Positions 1 through 5,439 of a stretch of DNA of 7,702 nucleotides are shown here, one piece after another. Source of the DNA: Bacillota bacterium (GTDB lineage Bacteria > Bacillota > Clostridia > Peptostreptococcales > Anaerovoracaceae); the NCBI GenBank assembly GCA_017619985.1, contig JAFZRG010000227.1, positions 1-7,702 of the forward strand, written 5' to 3'. Under the pieces are notes generated by a model. It had not been told where the DNA came from, did not search any database, and worked only from the letters and a program-made list of their open reading frames with translations. The translations under genes and the position numbers were made by a program. How positions within the stretch are numbered: position 1 is the first letter of the stretch; each line of letters starts with the position of its first letter.

Positions 1-28
1 CCATGCGTGCTGCGATGTGAGTGCTCAT
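1..28 (-). CDS. 5' end of an unidentified leftward gene (partial)
   Basis: Only the first nine codons (MSTHIAARM) lie in the window; the gene continues past the left edge. The start is supported by a clear AAGGAG ribosome binding site on the minus strand at 35-40, six bases before the ATG. The gene is divergent from the LysR-type regulator. LysR proteins often control their divergent neighbour, so this could be the regulator's target. Nine residues are too few to assign a family, and I do not guess a product. Confidence 0.6.
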
Positions 29-74
29 GGATATCTCCTTCTTTCTACTGAGATTCTATCAAGGCCGTTCCGGT

Positions 75-103
75 TTGTGAAATACGAAATTATATGCTAT
101 ATT
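75..103 (+). promoter_or_regulatory. Promoter of the LysR-type regulator gene
   Basis: A -35 box TTGTGA at 75-80 (4 of 6 to consensus) and a -10 box TATATT at 98-103 (5 of 6) are separated by exactly 17 bases. The expected transcription start is near 110, about 25 bases before the chosen ATG. On the opposite strand a perfect TATAAT at 94-89 could be the -10 of the divergent gene, but I see no convincing -35 at the right distance for it. Confidence 0.55.
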
Positions 104-115
104 ATATGTAAATTC
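86..115. promoter_or_regulatory. Candidate LysR operator: imperfect dyad with an 8-bp direct repeat
   Basis: The arms GAAxTTAxAT at 86-95 and ATxTAAxTTC at 106-115 form an imperfect 30-bp inverted repeat. Inside it the octamer ATTATATG occurs exactly twice, at 89-96 and 101-108, offset by 12 bases. The dyad overlaps the -10 box of the LysR gene, where an autoregulating LysR protein would be expected to bind. The region is very AT-rich, so some of this symmetry could be chance. Confidence 0.35.
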
Positions 116-124
116 TTATAACAT

Positions 125-129
125 GGAGG
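125..129 (+). promoter_or_regulatory. Ribosome binding site that decides the LysR start
   Basis: GGAGG lies five bases before the ATG at 135. An upstream in-frame ATG at 123 overlaps this site and has no binding site of its own, so translation from 135 is preferred. Confidence 0.75.
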
Positions 130-134
130 TCATC

Positions 135-1091
135 ATGCTTCGCTATAAAGAATATATCTACGCTGTTTACAAAGAGCGCAGTTTCTCCAAGGCTGCCATC
201 ACGCTGCATACGTCGCAGCCCTGGCTTTCGGCAAAGGTCAAGGAAGTGGAAAAGGAGCTTGGCGCGCCACTGTTCGACCGCAGCACATCGCCGCTGACGG
301 TCACGGAGGCCGGGGAATTCTATGTGAAACAGGCGGAGAAAGTTATGGCGGTCGAGGCGGAGCTTTCGCAGTATTTCGAGCAGCAGAAAGCGTTCGCGGC
401 GGGCAATGTGCGCATCGGCAGCTCCATGTTTTTCTGCACGTACGTCCTGCCGTCGCTTCTTGCCGGGTTTCACCGGGAACATCCCGGCGTGACCCTGACA
501 TTCGAGGAAGGCGCCACGTCTGCCCTGACGGATAAACTGCTGAAAAGAGAATTGGACCTGGTTCTGGAAGCGGAAAAGCCTGCGCAGAAGCAGCTCACCT
601 GCATTCCCTGGGAAGAGGAAGAGCTCGTGCTCGCAGTCCCTGCCGGATTCCCGGTCAATGAAAAACTGACGGACTATTGCTACGATTTTGACGGTTTTCT
701 GAAGCGCGATCTGCCAGGCCGGAAGAAGCCGCCCGTTCCGCTGGAATGGTTCGCGAACCAGCCTTTCCTGATGCTGGACGCCTCGAACGACATTCACAGC
801 CGCACCCTTGCCATCTGCCGCAATGCCGGCTTCGAACCGACGGTCCGCCTGCAGCTGACGCAGATGATGACGGCATACTATCTGATCTGCGAGGGTCACG
901 GCGTATCGTTCCTGCGTTCGACGATCCCCGAATACGTGACCCCGACGGAAAGCATCGTGTTTTACCAGGTCGATGACCTGCAGGCCTTCCGCACGATCTA
1001 CCTCTCCTACGCGAAAGAGCAAAGCAGCGCGCTGCAGAGACAATTCATCGATTACCTGGAGAGCGTCACCTGCGAAAGAGCGCAATCATAG
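135..1091 (+). CDS. LysR-family transcriptional regulator
   Basis: This predicted 318-residue cytoplasmic DNA-binding regulator has the usual LysR length. The N-terminal winged helix-turn-helix is clear: SFSKAA at residues 16-21, then SQPWLSAKVKEVEKELG at 27-43 and PLFDR at 45-49, the standard LysR pattern. A linker helix follows. The C-terminal two-lobed effector-binding domain starts near residue 85 (VRIGSS, then VLPSLLAGF) and runs to about residue 300, with a typical late segment CEGHGVSFL. The start is set by the GGAGG site five bases upstream rather than by the ATG at 123. The gene stands alone, divergent from a partial gene at the left edge and convergent with pfkA, from which it is separated by a strong terminator. 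The family call is secure. The effector is unknown, and the divergent gene is the natural candidate target. Confidence 0.93.
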   Translation: MLRYKEYIYAVYKERSFSKAAITLHTSQPWLSAKVKEVEKELGAPLFDRSTSPLTVTEAGEFYVKQAEKVMAVEAELSQYFEQQKAFAAGNVRIGSSMFFCTYVLPSLLAGFHREHPGVTLTFEEGATSALTDKLLKRELDLVLEAEKPAQKQLTCIPWEEEELVLAVPAGFPVNEKLTDYCYDFDGFLKRDLPGRKKPPVPLEWFANQPFLMLDASNDIHSRTLAICRNAGFEPTVRLQLTQMMTAYYLICEGHGVSFLRSTIPEYVTPTESIVFYQVDDLQAFRTIYLSYAKEQSSALQRQFIDYLESVTCERAQS

Positions 1092-1094
1092 AAA

Positions 1095-1133
1095 ACGCCC
1101 TGTCCTTGATCAGGACAGGGCGTATTGTTTTTT
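1095..1133. terminator. Bidirectional intrinsic terminator between the LysR gene and pfkA
   Basis: A perfect 12-bp stem (1095-1106 pairing with 1112-1123) with a five-base loop is followed on the plus strand by ATTGTTTTTT. On the minus strand the stem is followed by TTTTC. It begins four bases after the LysR stop codon and lies just past the pfkA stop codon, so it probably ends both convergent transcripts. The plus-strand tail is the better one. Confidence 0.88.
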
Positions 1134-1139
1134 GATGTA

Positions 1140-2102
1140 CTACAAACTCAGCACTTCCACCAGTTCGTACAGGTCTTCGTCGATCTTCTTCTCCGCCGCC
1201 GCGGCTTCGAAGATGTCCAGATCCACGATCTGTCCGCCCCGCGTGCCGATCGCCCGCGAAAGCGAGCCTTCCTTCAGCAGTTTGACCGACCTTGCCCCGC
1301 ATAACGTCGCCAGCATGCGGTCGTTCGCCGTGGGACTGCCGCCGCGCTGCAGGTAGGAGAGCACCACGGTGCGGGTCTCCTTGCCGGTGTACTTTTCGAT
1401 CTCCACCTCGAGATCAGCCGACGGAAAGCCGGATCCTTCCGCGTTGATGATGATGCTGTGCAGTTTGCCGCGGTTCAGGCCCATGAGAACTTTGTTGTAG
1501 ATGTGGGACGGCCGGGGTTTGTGCTCTGGTGTCAGCACGACTTCCGCGCCGCCGCCCATGCCGGCGTACAGCGCGATGTCGCCGCAGTTGCGGCCCATGA
1601 CTTCCACGATCGTCACGCGTTCATGCGCGGAACTCGTGTCGCGGATCTTGCTGATCGCGTCGAGCACCGTGTTGACCGCGGTGTCGAATCCTATCGTAAA
1701 GTCGGTGTAGGCGAGGTCGTTGTCGATCGTGCCGGGCAGGAACATGATGCTCGCGCCGGCTTCTGCCAGCTTCAGCGCGCCTTGCAGCGAGCCGTTGCCG
1801 CCCACGACGACCAGGCCGTTCAGGCGAAGCTGCGCCATGGATTCCAGCGCCATCTGCGGGCCTTCCGGTTCCATGAAGCGCCTGCTTCTGGCTGTCTTCA
1901 GGACTGTGCCGCCGCGGTGCAGGATGTCGCCCACGTTGGAACGCTCCATCTTGATGGCGTCTCCGTCCAGCAGGCCTTCGTAGCCTCTGCGGATGCCGTA
2001 GACTTCCATGCCTTCCGCGATGCCGCAGCGCACGACGGCGCGGATCGCCGCGTTCATGCCGGGGGAATCGCCGCCGCTTGTCAAAATACCGATGCGTTTC
2101 AT
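1140..2102 (-). CDS. pfkA: ATP-dependent 6-phosphofructokinase
   Basis: Phosphorylates fructose 6-phosphate to fructose 1,6-bisphosphate, the committed step of glycolysis, as a cytoplasmic tetramer. At 320 residues it matches E. coli and Bacillus PfkA, and E. coli numbering applies almost directly. Seen: the nucleotide loop TSGGDSPGMN at 8-17, R72, the catalytic loop GTIDND at 124-129 (D127 base), R162, VEVMGR at 167-172, E222 and QRGGSP near 252. Gly104 and Gly124 mark the ATP-using rather than the pyrophosphate-using class. The effector-site residues R21, R25, R54, R154, E187, R211 and K213 are all present, so ADP/PEP control is probably kept. Odd: residue 103, normally the Mg-coordinating Asp in GGDGS, is Asn, and the position of His249 is Tyr. 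The start at 2102 gives MKRIGIL, as in the family, with AAAGGT upstream; in-frame extension to 2159 is unlikely because it crosses the promoter. Confidence 0.95.
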   Translation of the reverse strand: MKRIGILTSGGDSPGMNAAIRAVVRCGIAEGMEVYGIRRGYEGLLDGDAIKMERSNVGDILHRGGTVLKTARSRRFMEPEGPQMALESMAQLRLNGLVVVGGNGSLQGALKLAEAGASIMFLPGTIDNDLAYTDFTIGFDTAVNTVLDAISKIRDTSSAHERVTIVEVMGRNCGDIALYAGMGGGAEVVLTPEHKPRPSHIYNKVLMGLNRGKLHSIIINAEGSGFPSADLEVEIEKYTGKETRTVVLSYLQRGGSPTANDRMLATLCGARSVKLLKEGSLSRAIGTRGGQIVDLDIFEAAAAEKKIDEDLYELVEVLSL

Positions 2103-2145
2103 ATCATGTAACCTTTCGTTTGTTCTCAGACGTTGTACAAAGGAC

Positions 2146-2174
2146 ATTATATAACACAACCGCTGCGTTTGAAA
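2146..2174 (-). promoter_or_regulatory. Promoter of pfkA
   Basis: On the minus strand a perfect TATAAT -10 box lies at 2151-2146. A weak -35 box TTTCAA lies at 2174-2169, with 17 bases between them. Transcription would begin near 2139, about 37 bases before the pfkA ATG. The strong -10 makes this credible despite the poor -35. Confidence 0.6.
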
Positions 2175-2244
2175 AGAAGAAAGTAACGCCGCAACTTGTG
2201 GCCTCCCCGTCTTTTATGTTACCATTGACCCAAAGGAGAACCCT

Positions 2245-2952
2245 ATGAGACTCAACAAATACATCGCGCAGGCGGGCGTCTGCTCCAGAAGGAAGGCGGA
2301 CGAGCTCACCGAAGCGGGAAAAGTGAAGATCAACGGCGCCGTGATGCGCACGCCGGGCTACGACGTGGAGACGGGCGACGTCGTGGAAGTGGACGGCAAG
2401 GTGATCGAAGCCGCGGAGGACCTGGTCTATTACGCCCTGAATAAGCCGGCAGGCTACATCACGACGACTTCGGATGAGAAGGACAGGCCGACCGTGCTGT
2501 CGCTGCTGACGGACGTCACGGCGAGGGTCTACCCCGTTGGACGCCTCGACGGACCGACGCGGGGCCTTTTGATCCTCACGAACGACGGCGATCTGTCCTA
2601 TCATATCGCGCACCCCTCGCAGAAGGTATGGAAGACTTACATCGCCGTGGTAGCAGGGCGCGTCACGAAGGAAGAGATCTGGGCGCTGCGAAACGGTCTG
2701 GATATCGGAGACAAGAAAAAAACGGCCCCTGCCAGGGTCACGATCGTGAAAGAAAAAGGCGATCTGACGACGCTCGAGATCCGCATCCACGAAGGCCGCA
2801 ACCGCCAGATCCGCCGCATGTGCAAGGCCGTCGGCCACACAGTGCTGGATCTGCAGAGGACGGAGATCGGCGACATCAAACTCGGCAGGCTGCACGAAGG
2901 CACCTACCGCCGGCTGACCCCGCAGGAGATCGATTATCTGAAGAACTGCTAG
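2245..2952 (+). CDS. rluB: RsuA/RluB-family rRNA pseudouridine synthase
   Basis: Isomerises a specific uridine to pseudouridine in ribosomal RNA. In Gram-positive bacteria the enzyme of this length is usually RluB, acting on 23S rRNA. The 235-residue protein begins with an S4 RNA-binding domain (about 1-50, with SRRKADELTEAGKVKING at 14-31). It continues into the catalytic domain: LNKPAGY at 65-71, then GRLDGPTRGLLILTNDG at 99-115, where D102 is the expected catalytic aspartate. Later family segments are KTY, the basic EGRNRQIRRM and VGHTVLDLQR. A strong AAAGGAG at 2232-2238 lies six bases before the ATG. The promoter is not obvious; TATGTT at 2215-2220 is only a weak -10 candidate. No terminator follows. 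The gene's end overlaps the convergent membrane-protein gene. RsuA and RluE/RluF cannot be excluded from sequence alone, so the symbol is less certain than the family. Confidence 0.9.
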   Translation: MRLNKYIAQAGVCSRRKADELTEAGKVKINGAVMRTPGYDVETGDVVEVDGKVIEAAEDLVYYALNKPAGYITTTSDEKDRPTVLSLLTDVTARVYPVGRLDGPTRGLLILTNDGDLSYHIAHPSQKVWKTYIAVVAGRVTKEEIWALRNGLDIGDKKKTAPARVTIVKEKGDLTTLEIRIHEGRNRQIRRMCKAVGHTVLDLQRTEIGDIKLGRLHEGTYRRLTPQEIDYLKNC

Positions 2953-3356
2953 CGTTTGCGGGCGGCGAGACAGACGATGCCGCAGATGACCATCGGAACG
3001 AGCGCCATGGCGCAGATCGGCAGATAAAACGTCTTAATGGGGATCGTCATGATGGTGAACGGGAAGATGAAACACGCCTGGAAATAGACGAGATAAGCCG
3101 GGATCTGCGCGAAGAAGGCATTGCGGGCCGTCTTCGCCATGAAGGCCGCCGGGTCTTGCGACCCCCGGGACATCACGCACCAGGTGATCGCGCAGATCAT
3201 TCCTGCGGCCCAGACGGCCAGGGAGGAGATGACCACCGGAGGCGCCGCGTTTTCGTACATCATGCCAAAACGGCCGCTGCGCAGCATGCGCATGGCGATG
3301 AGCACGTGATAGGGAAAATAGACGGCCGGGAACAGCCAGATCCAGCGGTACTTCAT
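2949..3356 (-). CDS. Small four-helix membrane protein of unknown function
   Basis: I do not recognise the family. The 135-residue product has about four hydrophobic segments, near residues 5-23, 40-62, 82-105 and 109-131. A short Arg/Ser/Gly-rich loop lies between the first two (RMLRSGRFG at 23-31) and a charged loop between the second and third (SRGSQDPAAF, then KTAR). The C terminus ends in RKR, suggesting a cytoplasmic end. Prolines and aromatics within the helices and several Cys residues are visible. There is no detectable Shine-Dalgarno site before the ATG; an extended -10 promoter places the transcription start on the ATG itself. The alternative in-frame ATGs at residues 22 and 24 would remove the first helix and also lack a binding site. 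It lies downstream of the ald terminator, so it is probably its own transcript or low-level read-through. It overlaps the convergent rluB by four bases. Confidence 0.72.
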   Translation of the reverse strand: MKYRWIWLFPAVYFPYHVLIAMRMLRSGRFGMMYENAAPPVVISSLAVWAAGMICAITWCVMSRGSQDPAAFMAKTARNAFFAQIPAYLVYFQACFIFPFTIMTIPIKTFYLPICAMALVPMVICGIVCLAARKR

Positions 3357-3362
3357 GCCAAC

Positions 3363-3371
3363 AGTATATCA
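3363..3371 (-). promoter_or_regulatory. Extended -10 promoter for the small membrane protein (possible leaderless start)
   Basis: On the minus strand TGATATACT is an extended -10 element (TGn followed by TATACT, 5 of 6 to consensus). Six bases separate it from the A of the ATG at 3356, which is the normal distance to a transcription start. No -35 box is seen, as is allowed for extended -10 promoters. The element lies just after the T-rich tail of the ald terminator. Confidence 0.45.
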
Positions 3372-3406
3372 TAAAGAAAACGGAGCTGCGTTTTGCAGTT
3401 CCGTTT
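3371..3406 (-). terminator. Intrinsic terminator after ald
   Basis: A hairpin with arms 3395-3406 and 3378-3389 (one G-U pair, five-base loop) is followed on the minus strand by a T-rich run. It lies 23 bases after the ald stop codon and should end the racemase-ald transcript. Confidence 0.85.
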
Positions 3407-3428
3407 AAAATGCGTTCGATCGCTCAGC

Positions 3429-4544
3429 CTACCAGGTCTTGATCAGTTCGTTCGCATCGGTCCAGGGTCTGTTCTGCTTCAGCGCGGTCTCCTTCAGGGT
3501 CAGGTAGCCGCCCCAGCAGGTGAGGCCCGCTCTCAGATACTGGTCGTCCTCGATCGCCTTCTTCACGCCCTTATCGGCGATTGCCAGCAGCATGGGCAGC
3601 GTGGCGTTGGCCAGGGTCACGGAAGCGGTCTGTGCGAAGGCGGACGGGATGTTGTCCACGCAGTAGTGCATAATGCCTTCCTCGAAGTAGATCGGGTCGG
3701 TGTGCGTGGTGCTCTCGGTGGTCTCGATCGCGCCGTGGTCGTCGCAGGCCACGTCTACGATCATGGAACCCTTCTTCATCAGGCGGACGTCTTCTCTGTA
3801 GACGATGTGGTCCGTGCGTTCCTTCGCCCACTGCGTGCCGTTGAACAGCACGTCGGTCTCTTTCAGGCATCTCTCCAGATTCTCTCTGTTGGAGAACATG
3901 AACTGCACGTTGGGCAGGTGCTTCTTCGCTTCGAGCATCACGTCGATGTTGATGTCGAGGATGCGGACGTCGAGGCCCCAGGAAGAAGCCAGTTCCGCGA
4001 TGGCGGTGCCGATGTTGCCGCAGCCGAGGCAGGTGACGATCGGAGACGGCACGCCGGCTACGTTGCACAGCAGCTTGCCCGGGCCGCCGTGGATCGTCTG
4101 CATGAAGTTGAGCGCCGCGATGAAGCCGCCCTTGCCGGCGATCTCAGACATCGGACGCAGCAGCGGGAACTTGCCGTTCTTGTCGGGGATGTCCTCATAG
4201 GCGATGGCCGTGCACTTGCTGTCGAGCAGCACGTCGGTCTCCGCGGGATGCGCGTTGGAGTGGATGTAGGTGAAGATGATCTTGTCTTCCTGGATCCACT
4301 TGAATTCTTCGGGGAAGAACTCCTTGACCTTGTAATACAGCTGGGACTTTTCCCAGACGGTGTCCTTGTCCGCCACGATGGCGCCGGCAGCCTCGTAATC
4401 CTCGTCGCTGTAGCCGGAGCCTACGCCTGCGCCGCTCTGGACGTAGACAGTGTGGCCGTGGGCTACGATCTCCTTGACGGTCGCGGGGATCGCCGCAACT
4501 CTGTATTCGTTGGGTTTGATTTCCTTTAATACGCCGATGACCAT
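3429..4544 (-). CDS. ald: Alanine dehydrogenase / PNT family NAD-dependent amino acid dehydrogenase
   Basis: Classical members interconvert L-alanine and pyruvate plus ammonia with NAD. The 371-residue length is normal for Ald. Residues matching the known active site are R15 (NEYRV), K74 (KVKE), H95 (FTYIH), D268 (VDVACD) and N298 (VDNIP). The Rossmann glycines are G174, G176 and G179 (GCGNIG), and D197 after the second strand indicates NAD rather than NADP. The substrate and C-terminal side is less classical: LRPMSEIAGKGG replaces TPMSEVAGR, NIPSAFAQTAS replaces NMPGAVPRTS, and a tryptophan-bearing tail ends at residue 371. The natural substrate may therefore be another small amino acid. AAAGGAG at 4551-4557 lies six bases before the ATG. 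The gene follows the racemase-family gene by 18 bases and surely shares its transcript; a terminator follows. The family is certain, strict alanine specificity is not. Confidence 0.88.
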   Translation of the reverse strand: MVIGVLKEIKPNEYRVAAIPATVKEIVAHGHTVYVQSGAGVGSGYSDEDYEAAGAIVADKDTVWEKSQLYYKVKEFFPEEFKWIQEDKIIFTYIHSNAHPAETDVLLDSKCTAIAYEDIPDKNGKFPLLRPMSEIAGKGGFIAALNFMQTIHGGPGKLLCNVAGVPSPIVTCLGCGNIGTAIAELASSWGLDVRILDINIDVMLEAKKHLPNVQFMFSNRENLERCLKETDVLFNGTQWAKERTDHIVYREDVRLMKKGSMIVDVACDDHGAIETTESTTHTDPIYFEEGIMHYCVDNIPSAFAQTASVTLANATLPMLLAIADKGVKKAIEDDQYLRAGLTCWGGYLTLKETALKQNRPWTDANELIKTW

Positions 4545-4562
4545 GTTGTTCTCCTTTCGTAA

Positions 4563-5291
4563 CTAATCGTACATCTTCATCTGACCGATCGCATACGCCA
4601 TGTAGCCGATCATGGTGTTGACATCCAGTACCGGAACGTGGAAACGCTCGCGGATCTGCTTCGCGTAAGGCGGCAGGTCCGTGCATTCCAGCACGATGAA
4701 AGCGGTGTCGGGGTGCTCTTCGATGCCCTTCGCGACGGCGCCGAGGATCTCGGCGGAGACGGCTTCCATGTCGAAGGGATTGTCCGGTTCATCGAAGATC
4801 TTGCGCCATTCCTTGCAGTCTTCGAGTCCGACGACATAGATGTTGCTCTCATCCACGATATTGCAGGCGCGCATGTGCTCGCGGGTCAGCGAGCCCTTGT
4901 TCGCCGTGATGATCCCGACAGAGTGGTTCTTGCCGATGATGGTCTGCACGAACGGCACCTGCAGGATCGCAGAGGTAAAGACGGGGATGTCCACCGCTTC
5001 CGCCAGTTCTTTCTGGAAGACGGCGTTGAATCCGCAGCTGGTCGTGACCGCCAGGATGCCCTCTTTTTCCATGTCTTTGACGATCTCGATCATGCGGGCC
5101 AGCACTTCTCTGCTGGGATGGATGATGACGGTCTCGGTCGTCGCGCCTTTGACCTCCACCATCTTGACCGGGAAGGGATAGGACGCGGGGTTGGTGCTGT
5201 TGCCGGCCATGCGCTCCAGCTGCATCAGCCCTTCGGGGACCTTGCCGCCTTCCCAGCGAAGGATGCCGATCCTGGGTTTATTCATATCCAT
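4563..5291 (-). CDS. Aspartate/glutamate-racemase superfamily protein
   Basis: Members of this cofactor-independent superfamily (Asp/Glu and hydantoin racemases, maleate isomerase, arylmalonate decarboxylase) use one or two cysteines to move a proton at a carbon next to a carboxylate. The 242-residue length fits. Two cysteines sit where the catalytic pair is expected: C86 in TTSCGFN, ending the first domain's central strand, and C203 in VLECTDLPPYA in the second domain. The loop SVGIITANKGSLT near 124-136 is also typical. The ATG at 5291 is chosen because AGGAGG (5305-5300) lies eight bases upstream; a GTG at 5300 overlaps that site, and the ATG at 5285 is too far. It is the first gene of a two-gene unit with the Ald-family enzyme, downstream of a GntR-type operator. 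It may supply or remove a stereoisomer of the dehydrogenase substrate. The exact substrate is unknown, and it resembles neither MurI nor any racemase I can name. Confidence 0.85.
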   Translation of the reverse strand: MDMNKPRIGILRWEGGKVPEGLMQLERMAGNSTNPASYPFPVKMVEVKGATTETVIIHPSREVLARMIEIVKDMEKEGILAVTTSCGFNAVFQKELAEAVDIPVFTSAILQVPFVQTIIGKNHSVGIITANKGSLTREHMRACNIVDESNIYVVGLEDCKEWRKIFDEPDNPFDMEAVSAEILGAVAKGIEEHPDTAFIVLECTDLPPYAKQIRERFHVPVLDVNTMIGYMAYAIGQMKMYD

Positions 5292-5326
5292 TGGTAACAC
5301 CTCCTAAAAGACTTCTTCACACTTTA

Positions 5327-5355
5327 ATCATGAGGGGCGGCGGGAGAAAAGTCAA
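5327..5355 (-). promoter_or_regulatory. Candidate promoter of the racemase-ald operon, proximal
   Basis: On the minus strand TTGACT (5355-5350, 5 of 6) is followed after 17 bases by CATGAT (5332-5327, 4 of 6). Transcription would begin about 30 bases before the racemase start codon. The operator-like repeat lies just upstream of this -35, a position that would suit activation. A competing arrangement further upstream is listed separately. Confidence 0.5.
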
Positions 5356-5359
5356 GGAT

Positions 5360-5380
5360 TTGATACAATTTTGTATACAA
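5360..5380. promoter_or_regulatory. Candidate GntR/FCD operator: TTGTATACAA palindrome plus second site
   Basis: TTGTATACAA at 5371-5380 is a perfect 10-bp palindrome with the GT/AC core expected of FadR-subfamily GntR operators. Three bases away lies TTGATACAA (5360-5368), a second imperfect copy. The facing halves GATACAA and TTGTATA also form an inverted repeat around two bases. The site lies between the GntR gene's terminator and the racemase start, so the adjacent GntR protein is the obvious ligand. Confidence 0.6.
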
Positions 5381-5405
5381 TATTTCTTCCCTTTGACCCG
5401 ATCAA
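5377..5405 (-). promoter_or_regulatory. Alternative distal promoter overlapping the operator
   Basis: On the minus strand TTGATC (5405-5400, 4 of 6) and TATTGT (5382-5377, 4 of 6) are spaced by 17 bases. Here the TTGTATACAA palindrome overlaps the -10 box, which would suit repression by the GntR protein. The -35 overlaps the T-tail of the upstream terminator. It is weaker than the proximal candidate. Confidence 0.3.
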
Positions 5406-5429
5406 AAACCCGCCGCAAAAAGCGGCGGG
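5404..5429 (-). terminator. Intrinsic terminator after the GntR gene
   Basis: On the minus strand the stem CCCGCCGC / GCGGCGGG (5429-5422 and 5416-5409) has a TTTTT loop and is followed directly by TTTTTGAT. It lies 10 bases after the GntR stop codon and ends the serS-ptb-gntR transcript, making racemase-ald a separate unit. Confidence 0.92.
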
Positions 5430-5439
5430 CCGTTTGTCC

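Noticed and set aside
102..1085. Long minus-strand open frame opposite the LysR gene (327 codons)
   Set aside because: It is antisense to a gene with a clear family match, has no ribosome binding site or recognisable domain, and is rich in Arg, Leu and Phe as expected of a G+C-rich shadow frame.
1095..1123. The perfect hairpin as a regulatory or phage attachment site
   Set aside because: Its position just after two convergent stop codons and its T-run explain it fully as a terminator.
2103..2159. N-terminal extension of PfkA to an in-frame start at 2159
   Set aside because: It would add 19 residues absent from the family and overlap the TATAAT promoter element; MKRIGILTSGG at 2102 is the standard start.
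2103..2244. A riboswitch or attenuator in the pfkA/rluB gap
   Set aside because: I find no strong hairpin followed by a T-run and no recognisable riboswitch core; the gap is explained by promoter and ribosome binding sites.
2104..2895. Minus-strand open frame opposite rluB that would continue upstream of pfkA
   Set aside because: It crosses the pfkA promoter region, is antisense to an intact pseudouridine synthase and shows no domain.
3393..4529. Long plus-strand open frame opposite ald (378 codons)
   Set aside because: It is the mirror of the ald codon pattern, full of Val, Asp, His and Gly, with no family motif. The ald frame has all its catalytic residues.
4638..5297. Plus-strand open frame opposite the racemase-family gene (219 codons)
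   Set aside because: It is a shadow frame of a real gene with the same codon-bias signature and no supporting start signal.
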